DNA from: Acholoe squamosa
Taxonomy: Eukaryota > Annelida > Polychaeta > Phyllodocida > Polynoidae
Assembly (NCBI GenBank): GCA_949317995.1
Contig: OX439039.1
Location: forward strand, 71,620,002 to 71,684,001
DNA length: 64,000 bases
Direction of reading: 5' to 3'
In this document: positions 22,626-34,295 of the stretch, in pieces
Layout of the letters: every line of letters starts with the position of its first letter
Position numbering within the stretch: the first letter of the stretch is position 1
The notes under the pieces: model-generated
The model's input: only the letters and a program-made list of their open reading frames with translations
The model's database searches: none
Told to the model about the DNA's origin: nothing
Program-made: the position numbers and the translations under genes

Positions 22626-24344
22626 AGTGTGCATGAGTGTAAGGGGGTGAGTTGAGATAGGATTTGAATTTAAAATTGGGTAAGAGGGACTCACGGTGTG
22701 TAATATGGGTCAAATCAGGTTAATAACACTGTACAACGGCCAAAAAAACATACCCATTATACCTAATTTGAGGCTGCTGAATCTGAAAATGAGGTTAAAA
22801 AATGTCTATTGGCTCTCAATTTTGAGATATCCATAGTGTGCCATATATGCTGAAAATCACCTCTGAGGGCAATGATTTCAGTATGTTCACCTATATTGTT
22901 TAGTCCAAACATGTACAAGAACTTTCTTATGTCATTACTGGTATTTTTCTGGTATTATCAATTGTTTTGACACTTGTGCAAATCATCTTTCACACAAAAG
23001 TGACTCCTAGGCCTTTAATCATTCCAAGATGTATATATATATCCACACCAAATAGGTTCGATTTCATGTACATTGCATTATAACCACTTGTTTCGGGGAT
23101 ATATTGCTTCATTTTGGTACAAAGGCAGTCATCTTAAAAAGACAGCCAAATTTCCATGTTTACTTCCTTGAAACATTGACTTAGAGCATCCAACCATGAT
23201 TTATGGTGAGTAAGGCTGCATCTAAAGATCAGGATTATCCATAACCATGAGATTAAAGTGAGGGTAATTTGATATTATAACCAAAAATAGGCTACATAGT
23301 AAATGGAAGTCATTGCTTGCCCTCAGTGCAGTCGTAACAGGATTTCTGGGAAAGAAGAGGGCTGAGGACTTTGTGTGGATACACTGCTGCCACATATCTG
23401 AAACTCAAATGCAAGATGTCCTTGAACAGGCCTAGGTCAGTCGTTTCTTAAAACCTCCCCTGGCGGGAGGGTAATGTGGAGGGAGGCAGTGGGGCTCTAA
23501 ACCTCTGTGTAATAGAAAGTGACAGAGGAATTTCTCAAAGTCACAAAATCATTGATAAGTTGTACGAAAAATTTACAAAAAATCTAAAACAAATTTAAAC
23601 CTGAGGAAATGTAGAAGAAAGAAATTCAGCCTACTTAGTAATAGAAATTACCTCTTTAAGAAAATAAAGAGATTTGTAAACCAGGGGTCAGCAGTAGAAG
23701 GCCTCAATTGGACCCTTATCTTATCTCTTATCTCTGATCTTCTAACAACTCCTCCTGACTGACTACCAACTATTGAAGATCCACTTTCTTCATCTGACCC
23801 CCCCCCCCCATCCTTTAAAAAAAAAGACCTGTTGCTCGGTAAGTGACATACATGGGGGGAGATTCTAACGGGACCTCTCAGAGATGGAAAAATGCTACGA
23901 AAGATAGTGGTTACCTTTTCTTCTAGCAGGCTAGTAATGGGGCCTGATGTGGGATGAGCCCGAACATTGTGTACAAGAGACAGGCAAGGCAGTCCCGAAC
24001 AAGTGTCGTCTAGCTAAAGTTTCAAGCATATTTACTACTTTTACTGCATAATACTGAGTCAAAGGATGAATAATTCATTAGATATGGGTGTGTAAATGGT
24101 AATCAAAAATAAATAAACCAGATTTGATATGAAATCTGGTGTTTGTACAGTTTGCACTAAATTCAATTTGGCTACCGAGGATGAAAATGGGCAATTCTAG
24201 GTATTATGGGTATCTCAAAATTGAGAGCCATCAGCAAAAAATGGATGTTATTTTTGAATTCCCCAGGTCAAAATACATAGGAATTAGTGGGTTTCATCTC
24301 TGTTTTTATCGAAACGTGAAATTTTGTTGTACAGTGTATGCAGC
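22626..24344. other. No gene recognised
   Basis: AT-rich sequence with a C run near 23800. Open frames are short and without motif. Confidence 0.5.
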
Positions 24345-25440
24345 AAAATAGGTCAAATGGGCCTAACAAAGTCAGATGGTCTCAAGATGGGTCAACTGGC
24401 CAGGGACTGGGCCAAATTGAGTTAGATGGACCCAACATGGACAAACTGGGTAAAATCAAGTCAATGTGGGAGAATTAGGTCAAATATAGGTAAAGTTGGC
24501 TAGATTGTGCCACGTAGAGCCACATCAATGCAAGTTGGGGAAATTGGGTCAACTCAGGTCAAAATAGGTCAAATAGCAGAGACTAAATTGAGTCAGATGG
24601 ACCCAACATGGAAAAATTGGGTCAAAACAAGTCATATGGGAAAATTAGGTCAAAGGTGGGTGAAGTTCGCCAATGAGAGGCACACTGGGCCAAACAAAGT
24701 CAGATTGTCTCAAGTTAGGTAAATTTGGTCTACCTTAGTTAATCTGACTTAATTGGGTCAATCTACCCATCTTTGGCCAATATGACCTCTTTTGACCAGA
24801 TTTAACCCAACTTACTCAACCTGAGTTAATCTAGCTTACTTTCAGTCAATCTACCTAACCTTGGTCGATCTGAATAACTTTGAGCCGTCCTGGATCAATT
24901 TAAATACTTTTGACTGACCCAATTTAGACAACTTCAGTCAGCCTGACTCAATTTGGGCCAATTTGGGGTCAACTGCCCCAATTCGACCCCCTTTTGCAGG
25001 ATTTTATACAATTTACCCAACTTGGGTCTATCTAAGTAGATTTGACCCATCATGGGCCAATCTAAACTCTTTTGACCATATTTGACCCAATTTACCTAAC
25101 TTGAGTTAATCCGACGTCAATCTGGAGTCAATTGACCCAATTTGACTTATTTTAGAATGATTTTACCCAATTTACCCAACTTGGGTTAATCTGACCAAAT
25201 TTGGGCCAATCCTGGGTTAATTGACCAATCTTGGCCTAATTCAACCTATTTTGACTGGATTTTACACATTTGACTCAATTTGAGTCAATTTAAGGTCAAC
25301 GGACCCATCTTGCGTCAATTCCACCTTTTTTTTTATCTTGTTTAACCAAATTTACCCAACTTTGGTCAATCAGACTCAATCATGCCCATTGTCTGGCCAT
25401 TTGCCCCATCTGGGTCAATTTGACATGTTTTGACCAAGAG
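24345..25440. repeat. Degenerate TTGGGTCAA / TTGACCCAA array with orientation switch
   Basis: From 24345 to about 24730 the strand is packed with GGGTCAA, GGCCAAA and TGGACCCAA-like words, mostly reading as TTGGGTCAA. From about 24740 to 25440 the complementary form (TTGACCCAA, TTTACCCAACTT, GGTCAATCT) dominates. Spacing is roughly 10-25 bases. The whole block therefore resembles a large diffuse inverted repeat with its axis near 24735. The one 71-codon frame inside is repeat-derived. Confidence 0.85.
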
Positions 25441-25639
25441 TGACCTGTTCTTTTTTCTTAAATACTCATTGAAAATAAGTATCTGGGTTATTTGCCTAAT
25501 CACCTCCCAAACTGACAGATTCAATGTTTACACCATGAAAGTGATGTTTTCTTTAGTGGCTACAAAACTGAGTTATTCATGTTCCCTGGTTAAAATCCCT
25601 ATACCTAATTTATAGAATATGAGGTTGTCTGACTTAAGC

Positions 25640-27480
25640 CATCGTAATATGGTCCGATTACCAGTAGCTACATTATGTATTGGCTCTTGAAGGAACTGGT
25701 CTGAGACAGCAGTGCTTATGAATCATAATCAAAAACTTGACTCTAGACATCTTTCTCTATTCTGTTCTATTTACCATTTATTCCTATCATCAATCTTTGG
25801 AATGTGAATCTAATGATACTGTGCTACCTTTATCAATTTGTTCAGGCATCTGATCAACAGCACCACTCACACATATACACTGCCCCCTTTATGTGATGTT
25901 TGTTTATCTAGTGTTAGTATCATCCCTACCCACTGAGCTGCTCAATGAGCTACATGTACTGAGGGATCTGCTATGTTATTGATTATCATTGATACAGTAT
26001 TATGGGTGTACAATGGTGTAGGCTATTGTTAGGATATTGGCAGTTGTTAGAAAGTGTAGTAATGGAAGCTGATGTTGCATTTTCCATTGAAACATCTATG
26101 TGCATAACATCTGATGTCATAGGTTTAGGCCACTCAAAATAATAAAATTGGTTCCTCATCACCATCCAATGAAAGATATGAAGAGGGCGTTGTTTTTTGT
26201 TTTGTTTTTTGTTTTTTGAAATTATAAGTCAAAATTAATAGGTGGTCAATTATAGACTGTGTCTTGAGAGTTCAACCCTAAAATTATCATTTTATTTTCT
26301 TAGAACTTAGAAACAGGGGTAGACACTAACATTTGGGACCTTTGGCCACCCGGGCCAGCCCTTTAGTATAGAGCAATGTATTTTCAAACATCCTATACTG
26401 GCCAAATGGCCAATTTCAATGGAAATTTAGAAATGATCACTGGCCCGAAACCAAAACTACTGGCCATTGGCCACCTGGCCAGTGTTAATGTCTACCCATG
26501 TAGAAACATAAGTTAGAAAAATACGAGATGTGTGGCTGACACCATAAGCTTTAATTCGATACCAAATATGCCTATAATATTTTACTATTTCTACCTTGTT
26601 TTTTTTCATAGGAAGATGTAAAAAGAAAACATCCTAAATTCTGATTTTGTGATGCACGTGGTGATGAGAAACCAGTTTATCTTTTTGAGGGGGCTTATGT
26701 AATTTGCTCATTGTATCTTCATGCACATGGGGTTCGTTACCTATTCCATCATATAACATAGGTACTTAAATTAAAGATGTTGACCTTCACAATATTCTAT
26801 GAGTCTTACTATGGCAGGCACACTTTGATAGCATGTGTGAGCATGACAATTATAGCATTCTTAATGATACCAAATGCAACAGTAGAAGTTACATTCTTAG
26901 GAGTAATATGTAATAACCATGAAAAAGGGACACCACTGACATTGTGAATAATAATGCAAGGACATCATTGCTGTTTCTTTAAACAGGACTATCGCCACAA
27001 CTTGCATCAAGTGATTTTTTCTTGAAAACATGGTGTTTCAAAGCCTATATTATGCACTTCTGTAGATAGTCTAGTGCAAACATGTGTTGTGGCACGTAGG
27101 TAGCTCTACCATGCTGCACAGTGTCATATGACCTACTGATATCATATAAAAGTCTACTTTCAATAAACTGATAACTATGTACCGGAGATATGATCACATC
27201 AATACATGCTGACAGATGCCAAAAGCCTTTATCACCACCTCCACACTCACTAATCAATATGAATCAGTCAGTGTCCATTAGCAATTACTATCTCTGAGAG
27301 AACATAAAAGGGGTTTTGAAATGGGACTATGCAAGGCTATATTCACATTAGGAATTTCCATAATACCAGCCTGGGTTTGGTTTAATTTAGTACTTTGTAC
27401 ACTTTGGTCTGCCCATACAGGGTGTATAATCAATACTGTATGCACCTAATGAGTCCTGAATCAATATTAATCAACTCGTA
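25640..27480. repeat. Paralogous segment, copy B
   Basis: Copy B is collinear with copy C. The shared order is TCTAGACATCTTTCTCTATT (25744), TATCATCCCTACCCACTGAG (25918), GGATATTGGCAGTTGTTAG (26033), TGCATAACATC (26101), then TTTATCACCACCTCCACACT and CCATTAGCAATTACTATCTC (27228-27296). It carries a 181-bp MITE at 26317-26497 and lacks the two insertions found in copy C. The minus-strand frame 27257-27045 encodes ISECGGGDKGFWHLSAC, related to copy A. Confidence 0.8.
26317..26497. mobile_element. Short MITE with GGGTAGACAYTAACA termini
   Basis: The ends pair over 15 bp with one mismatch, and the interior is rich in TGGCCA / GGCCAG words. Length 181 bp, no coding sequence. Confidence 0.75.
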
Positions 27481-28142
27481 ATCAAGGGGTCCAACTAACA
27501 ATGTTACTAGATATGCAAATGAGAATCTATGATTTTGTTTTATTACATTTTGAAATAGAGAATTTGTGTTAAAGTATGTGATGATATAGCAAGGACTTTA
27601 ATGTGTATGCGCAGCCATGATGGCACTCCCAGGAACCAGTCCAGTCCCATAAGGTTGCTATAAGGACTTGTCATGCAGAGGGGTTCTACCATTAAAATTC
27701 CCACTATCTGAATGATGAAATAAGGTATTTCAAGCCATCTTAATTTGCTTATGCATATGCTAAGTGGTGTTATTGCTCTGAGAAGGTACAACATGTAAGG
27801 GCCCTTGAGGAGGCTGGATGGAAACAGCAGAGCTAATAAATCACAATTAAAGGCATGACTCTAGACATCTTTCTCTATTCTGTTCTACATACCATTTATA
27901 CCTCTCATTCATCCTTGTGATACAAATATAATGACACTGTGATTCCTTTATCAATTTGTTCAGACATCTGATCAATCACTCCACCCACATGCACAACCAG
28001 ACCCTATTCCCTAAATGTGTTCTTTGCATATCTAGTACCAGTATCATCCCTACCCACTGAGTTACTCAATGAGATACTGGGTGAGCATCTTAGTGGTATT
28101 AAATATCATTAACATAGTGTTGTTGTGATGCATCAATACAGT

Positions 28143-28282
28143 TGATGCGTTTATTGATTAGTAGAGGGAGCCTAGCTCACACAACTGTACAGATAGACTG
28201 GTGCAGGTGTGCTGACCTACTTATTGCTTCAACCTGCACGCGGCAGGCCTAATACTAGCTCCATGCTTGTCACAAAAATTTT
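28143..28282 (+). repeat. Left terminal direct repeat of the DIRS-type element
   Basis: It shares GTTGATG, TTATTGATTAG, GACTGGTGCAGGTGTGCTG, GCAGGCCTAAT and GCTCCATGCTTGTCACAA with 30097-30472. A 22-base stretch (ACCTACTTATTGC...) is present here and missing in the right copy. Confidence 0.75.
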
Positions 28283-28323
28283 GGCAATTTTGCTATTTTG
28301 CTGCTTAACTATGGCTGTAAAAT

Positions 28324-28842
28324 GTGACGCATGTGGCCACGAGTATCATGGTAGTACATGAGCTTGTCCAAGTTGTACATGCCCCAACCCTCATGAGCTT
28401 TGGCACTAGAGCAGCACCTTACATCTTTAATAGCATTTCTGATGCTGTCGCTCATTTGATGATGGCTCGTGGTTTTTCATGTTTGAACTACTTGGATGGC
28501 TTTATCGTCTTGGGTGCCACTTCTGATGAATGTAAAAATGCTCAGCTTTATTTACATGCTATGCTATGCTTGCTAGGTTTCTATATAGCCTACGACAAAG
28601 TCAGCTCACTGTCACAGGTTCAACGCTACCTAGGCATTGAGCTAAATTTGCTTCAGATGACATTAAGCCTCCCTCAAGATAAAATAGATAAGCTACACCA
28701 GGAGCTGCGCTTTTTTAATGGTCGCCCCAGGGCGGCAGTTGCAACACTTTTGCGGTACACTCAGCCATTGTTTAACCCTGGTGCGCAGAGGGAGAACCTT
28801 TTCACATTGAGTTCTCAACATGCTACACTCCTTCACTGCTAG
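28324..28842 (+). pseudogene. RT fragment of the DIRS-type element, catalytic Asp replaced
   Basis: Recognisable RT motifs are FGTRAAPYIFN and NYLDGF, followed by RYLGIELN and LPQDKIDKL, the conserved post-catalytic block. The second aspartate of the YLDD motif is glycine here (codon GGC at 28498-28500), which would abolish polymerase activity. The first part of RT is missing; residues before FGTRAAPY do not match RT. The frame stops at 28842. Confidence 0.82.
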
Positions 28843-28849
28843 AAAGAGA

Positions 28850-29330
28850 TGCATTACTCTTTCAGAGTCTTTCCAAGATGACCTTTGCTGGTGGAATCAA
28901 TTTGCCTCCTGGTTTAATGGTTCTGCCAAAATTATCCTTCCCGCCCCTTATGTTTGAGCCATCTACACAGACGCTTCATGAACTGGTTATGGTGCTATAC
29001 ATGGAGTTGACTGGTTTTGTGGCCAGTGGCTAAATAAACTGGTTATGGAGTCTGATCAACACATCTGATGAACATCAATGTGAGAGAATTATACCCGTGT
29101 ATGAGGCTCTAGAGCGCTGGGTGCCCCTAATGGAGGGATTGTAAAATATTTTGTTTTACAGACAATACGCAAGTAGTAAGCACCATAAATAAGGGCAAGA
29201 ATTTTGTTTCTATGTATTTGTTCTGGCTAACTGTTTTATTCAATTGCCGGCTAGTAGGTGTGCATATACCTGGCAAAGACAATACGGTAGCAGGCTCTGT
29301 GTCCCATGCTGAGTCGGTACGTGACATACC
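28850..29330 (+). pseudogene. RNase H fragment of the DIRS-type element
   Basis: In changing frames the strand encodes IYTDAS (first Asp, 28961-28978), IPVYEALERW (Glu, near 29091-29120) and FTDNTQVVSTINKG (second Asp, 29155-29196), then HIPGKDNTVAG near 29262-29294. Several stops separate these motifs, so no product is possible. The order and motifs match the RNase H of DIRS elements. Confidence 0.78.
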
Positions 29331-29339
29331 ATTATTTGT

Positions 29340-29860
29340 GTGTTGCAGGGGTGGAGGAACGAATTCGACAACTAGACTTTGAGGCTTCTGAACTTCGAGT
29401 TCCAGCTTGGGCTCCTAGTACGTGGCAGACAAAAGCCTCACAGTTGAAATGTTACATCACTTTCAGTGCCACTGTCCTCACCCCAGCCTTACCATCAACA
29501 CCTAAACATATTTGTCGTTATATAGTGGACTTATCAAAGAATTTGAAATATTCAACCATACAGAACTATGTCAGCGACTTAATTTTGCTGAATGCCTATT
29601 TTGGCTATGATGCTAAGTATATTCACTCAGACTTTTCATTTATTATGACTTTGGCAGGAATTAGGCCAGTTCGGCCCTCTTTCATGCTTAAAGACATTTT
29701 GAGTATGTTTGCCATTGTGGACATGTCGAAACTGGAGGATAGAGTTTTGTGGACTTGTCCCGCCTTAAGTTTTCAGGGACTACTAAGAAAGTGTAATATT
29801 GTGCCAGATAGTATTGATGCTACTGGGGTTCATTATCTCAAGAGAGGTGCGGTGTCCTCC
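29340..29860 (+). pseudogene. Tyrosine recombinase N-terminal part, DIRS-type
   Basis: The frame encodes a SAM-like N-terminal DNA-binding region (WQTKASQLKCYITF, YIVDLSKNLKYSTIQNYVSDL) and the first arginine block as FQGLLRKCNIVPDS near 29774-29815. The homology ends soon after at about 29860, so the HxxR and tyrosine motifs are missing. The catalytic half has been deleted, probably with loss of several hundred bases. Confidence 0.8.
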
Positions 29861-29970
29861 GGAATGGAGCCTAGAAATAGCGAGTCCTGGGGGAGGGGAA
29901 CAGTTTTTGTTTTCAACTTGTATTTATTGATATTCTATTGATTATCTATTGATTAATCGTGTAATAAAAT

Positions 29971-30082
29971 AAGTAGTTAATAGATATGTCATGACTTGTG
30001 ACTGATATCCAACAATAACATGCATCGTTGCATGTTATTGTTGGATATCAGTCATGCGTCATGACATATCCATTAATTACTT
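29971..30082. repeat. Near-perfect palindrome beside the right terminal repeat
   Basis: Arms of about 55 bases meet at CATGCATCGTTGCATG with almost no loop; inner words such as TGATATCCAACAATAACATG pair exactly. It sits between the truncated recombinase and the right terminal repeat. It may be a foldback insertion or a remnant of the internal complementary region typical of DIRS elements. Confidence 0.85.
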
Positions 30083-30096
30083 GTTCCCTATTGTGT

Positions 30097-30472
30097 TGAT
30101 GTGCTTATTAATCAGTAAAAGCAGCCCAGGAGGGTCTTGCCAAAACGTAAACGAGCTCAGAATAGAGAAACGTGCAGAGAATTGTTTTGATAAAAGGTAT
30201 TCTCGTCTTCCCATTTGATAAAACGTGCACATTATCACCAGCAGACGTGTGCTTTTCTCCATAGAGACACATTGCATATCCTTTGGAAAGACAATCAGAA
30301 CGTGCATGCCATCATGCACGTTTGTATGTACACGTTTTATGCTATAAAAGAGCCAATCTCGTTTTGTTTTTGGAAAGGCCCTCCAGCTCACTCACCTGTA
30401 CAGGTAGACTGGTGCAGGTGTGCTGCACGCAGCAGGCCTAATGCTAGCTCCATGCTTGTCACAAAAATTTCT
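30097..30472 (+). repeat. Right terminal direct repeat of the DIRS-type element
   Basis: It matches 28143-28282 at both ends. Between the matching parts lie about 240 extra bases (30130-30375) with repeated AACGTGCA words. The longer copy may be the more complete form. Confidence 0.7.
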
Positions 30473-30606
30473 TTATTTTGTTTTTGTTCTGTGTTATTTG
30501 TTAATAAATAGACCCGTGTTCAGTTTTCACAGGTCCAAGTCCAAGCTTTGTTACTTGTACTATTCTCCTAGTAAAGGAGTAATGGTGCACAACGGTGTAG
30601 GCCATA

Positions 30607-31298
30607 AGGGTAGAGTGACCTTGAGTCATCCATGTACCTTGAGTCCGCCATTTTGCATGTGAATAGTGCCAAATTGTAATTACCAATGACCACTAAAGAG
30701 GATTTTAAGCTATTTACATTGATACAAGATGGGATGTTGCAGCACTTAATTGCTATCCTTCCATCTCTGGCTAGTTTTGGTCTACCACCTCCAACAGGCT
30801 GTCAATGACAGCATCTTTGAGATTATATCCATGCAAATAGAAATGGGCTTCTAATGATTTGCAACCTATATTGAAGTGCAGCAGGTGACTGAGGATAAAC
30901 TTACACTAATGCCCTAGTACTCAAGAAACATAGATAACCTTAACCAAAGTTTGTATATGGAGAATATTTACGCCCTTTCAATTATTAGTGAACTGGAAAT
31001 CTGCCCTTCCATTGCATTGTGTATACAATAGACACTCTCAGAATCATGGTACTTGTGGCTGACACAAGGTACTGGTAAAGAGAAATACACATCACCTGCA
31101 GAAATGAGGGCTTATAGGGCCTGATGGAAATGTGTATAAGCGTTGTAACCTTATTTATTGGAAAGATAGACACTTCAGGATAATTTTCAAAACCATTTTC
31201 TGAAGCCCCCAACAGGTTAGTGTAATATAGCACAGATCCTAGAAAGAGTTGGAGGTTGCACAGAGGTCAAAGTGGACGCCTCATGGTCACTTTACCCT
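30607..31298. mobile_element. DNA transposon with AGGGTARAGTGACC termini and ATA target duplication
   Basis: The left end AGGGTAGAGTGACC pairs with the right end GGTCACTTTACCCT. ATA is present on both flanks. The paralogous copy B reads straight through this position (GGCTATTGTTAGGATATTGG), giving an empty site. Length 692 bp. No transposase was recognised; the longest frame (82 codons, minus strand) has no motif. Confidence 0.82.
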
Positions 31299-32250
31299 AT
31301 AAGGATATTGGCAGTTGTTAGTAAGTGTAGTATCAGAGGATGATGGTGCTCTTTCCATCGAAATCCCTATGTGCATAACATCCTATGTCGTAAATAAGTG
31401 TAATTTGGTTATTATATCTTTTGCTGTAAGGCTTATCATGCACATGTTAGAGGGGTATTTTATGATTACATCATAATTACCAGTATACATAACAGATACT
31501 TAGATTGAAGATGCTGACCCTCACCATATTCTCTGAGTCTTACCATGACAGGTACACATTAATAGCATGTGTTAGCATGACAATAATAACTTTCATAATA
31601 AGACAGAGTTAGTATTTTATTTACCTGAAATGAGCCTTCAACTACAAGAGTAGAAGTGACATTCTTGATAGTAATGTATAATGACCATAACATAGAGAAC
31701 ACCACTGACACTATCAATCATACTGCAAGGAAATTGTTGCTGTATCATTGAAGAGGACTATTGCTTTTATCTCAATAATATTCTTGATATCATGAGGTTT
31801 CAAAACCAATATCGTGCACTTATATAGGTACATGTAGTCTAGTGCAGACATATTTTGGGGCACATAGGTAGCTGCTGCACAGTGTGACCTGCTGATATCA
31901 TATACACGTCTGGTTTCAATAAACTGATTTCAATATATGCTGACAGATGCCAAAAGCCTTTATCACCACCTCCACACTCACTAATCTATATGAATCAGTC
32001 AGTTTCCATTAGTGATTACTATCTCTGAGAGAACATAAAAGGGGTTTTGAAATGGGACTATGAAAGGGCATATTCATATTCATCAGCCGGGGATTGGTTT
32101 AGTTCAGTATGTGTTGTGTACACACTTTGGTCTGCCCAGGGTGTATAATCAATAGTGTATGCACGTTTTATAATAATTGGACCCTAATTCAATATTAATC
32201 TACAAGCAAGGGGTACAACCAACAGTGTTATCAGATATGAGAAAAACTAT

Positions 32251-33140
32251 GTTTTTTATCATTCCATCATTTCCTGCAGTTTCATCTATAAATTTTGCTT
32301 GAAAGAGCTAGATGATGATCATGGCCATCGTACACTGCACTATAAACCATTCAAACCTACGTGTAGTTTTAGTCTTAGTGCAAATGTATCACAAATATCT
32401 TCAAATCCATATCGATACTACATTTTGAAATTGTAAACCCTTGCTTAAGCATGTGATAATTGCATAAAGGGAGTAGGTCCCTTTTTATCACATGGCCACA
32501 CAATGAACTTTTCAAACAGTAGTGGAATATATAATCTTAGGAACTATTGAAATATGTTCCATGGGCAGTCTGTGAGATCAAAGGATACATGTATTCAGGA
32601 GATGGGGAGATGATTCCGATGATTACTTCTACCTGGCTAGCTTCTTAACGTAAGTAAAGCTAACAACTACTTCTCTTCCAAATATTTTACCACTTGAGTC
32701 CTCAATCCACAATACCCCCCCCCCATTGACATGTATAGGCCTAGATGACGATCAGGGTGTGTGTGTACCTAATCATTGGTATAAGTAGACCTAGGAAGAT
32801 CGCCCATCAATAAGGTTGGCTCCAAAACCACACCCATCTCAAACAAGACTCCCTGTTCTTACACCATGATCACACACTTTGCTGAGGCGTCATATGGACT
32901 GGATGAACATGGCTGACAAAGGATAATGAGTAAAAATCTCAAGACAATGAGTCTTAGTCAATATATATAGCACTTGTTAGGATAGACCAGGACACCGTAG
33001 CTGATTACCTATTTGATGATGTTATTTGTTTTAAATACATTTCTATTAATATCTTTGGGTGAACATGTATATGTATCAGTAGAAATAAGAAAAAAAAAAC
33101 GATATACTGTACATTTCAGTGCCCTTCTATCCCCGGCCTT
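32251..33140. other. No gene recognised
   Basis: AT-rich, with a C run near 32710. No inverted termini or coding motif found. Confidence 0.5.
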
Positions 33141-33810
33141 TATTCAAGACTGGCGCTTATTCAAGACATAGTTTAAAGTGTAAATTCCAATTCTAAAACC
33201 ATTATTCCCCAGGTGCTCATACAAGACCGGCGCTTATTCAAGACATAGTTTAAAGTGTAAATTCCAATTCTAAAACCATTATTCCCCAGGTGCTCATACA
33301 AGACCGGCGCTTATTCAAGACATAGTTTAAAGTGTAAATTCCAATTCTAAAACCATTATTCCCCAGGTGCTCATACAAGACCGGCGCTTATTCAAGACAT
33401 AGTTTAAAGTGTAAATTCCAATTCTAAAACCATTATACCCCGGTGCTCAAACAAGACCGGCGCTTATTTAAGACATAGTTTTAAAGTGTAAATTCCAATT
33501 CTAAAACCATTATTCCCCAGGTGCTCATACAAGACCGGCGCTTATTCAAGACATAGTTTAAAGTGTAAATTCCAATTCTAAAACCATTATTCCCCAGGTG
33601 CTCATACAAGACCGGCGCTTATTCAAGACATAGTTTAAAGTGTAAATTCCAATTCTAAAACCATTATACCCCGGTGCTCAAACAAGACCGGCGCTTATTT
33701 AAGACATAGTTTAAAGTGTAAATTCCAATTCTAAAACCATTATACCCCCGGCGCTTATACAAGACCGGCACTCATTTAAAGACCCAGCGCTTAAACAGGC
33801 CACTACGGTA
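33141..33810 (+). repeat. 77-bp tandem satellite-like array, about eight units
   Basis: The word GGCGCTTATT occurs at 33152, 33229, 33306, 33383, 33459, 33537, 33614 and 33690, so the unit is 76-78 bp. Units carry AAGACATAGTTTAAAGTG and AATTCCAATTCTAAAACCAT. The array ends with CGCTTAAACAGGCCACTACG; a similar edge (CACTTAAACGGGTCATTACA) lies at 56138-56157, which points to a dispersed element as the source. Confidence 0.95.
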
Positions 33811-33837
33811 CACACCGGTAGAGAAAAACAGTACCCA

Positions 33838-34295
33838 ATTTTCATGATAGCATTTTTCTGATGGTCTTTATGTCAAATAAAAGGATTTTGGTATGGTTTT
33901 TGAAATATATGTCATGGTAGAGGAGAGCAGTAAGTTTGTCTGATGTAACTGATGACGTCATGATTGCCTAAATGCATTAGGTGCTGCATTGTTTATACAT
34001 GGAAGAGGTTGCAAATTTTGTTCCATTTAGAATACTAAAAGGTTCAGGATGTTAATATTGTACAGGGACCTTATGTTAGGTTATCTTTTGATATTTTTCA
34101 TGGGAAATAACAAAAGATGCCAGAGAATGAGCTACAACGAGCATCTGATTGCATCCTTATGCAAGCACAACTTGGATGCATTTGAACAAATGTGACGTCA
34201 TCATATGCATCACATAACCCTGCTGCTCTCCTCTATAGTGACCCTGCCAGAATCCATTTGACAAAAAGGCCATCAAAATAAGCCATCATGAAAAA
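33838..34295. mobile_element. Inverted-repeat DNA element of about 460 bp
   Basis: The left end TTTTCATGATAGCATTTTT pairs with the right end GCCATCATGAAAAA over about 40 bases with mismatches. GACGTCAT boxes lie symmetrically inside, at 33953 and 34193. Its right half recurs at 63718-63832. Confidence 0.7.

Larger units (their letters stand above)
28122..30580 (+). mobile_element. DIRS-type tyrosine-recombinase retrotransposon, degraded
   Basis: The boundaries come from comparison with copy B of the host segment, which lacks this DNA. Inside are parts of RT, RNase H and tyrosine recombinase, in that order, on the plus strand. A repeat at 28143-28282 returns at 30097-30472 (shared GACTGGTGCAGGTGTGCTG and TAGCTCCATGCTTGTCACAA), so the element has direct terminal repeats; the right copy contains an extra 240 bases or so. 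It is only distantly related to the two PAT-like copies. It is internally deleted, since no Gag is found. No target duplication is evident, as expected for recombinase-driven insertion. Confidence 0.8.
27780..32250. repeat. Paralogous segment, copy C, split by two insertions
   Basis: The left part (27790-28121), a short middle part (30581-30606) and the right part (31299-32250) together are collinear with copy B at 25640-27480. The left break holds a DIRS-type retrotransposon and the second break a DNA transposon flanked by ATA. In the right part the frame seen in copies A and B survives only as ISECGGGDKGFWHLSA and is preceded by a stop. Confidence 0.8.

Noticed and set aside
24507-24722. 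71-codon frame with repeated QVG and KLSQ words
   Set aside because: It is only a translation of the TTGGGTCAA array.
33141-33810. Could the regular 77-bp units be a CRISPR array?
   Set aside because: The whole unit is repeated, there are no unique spacers, and the DNA is eukaryotic.
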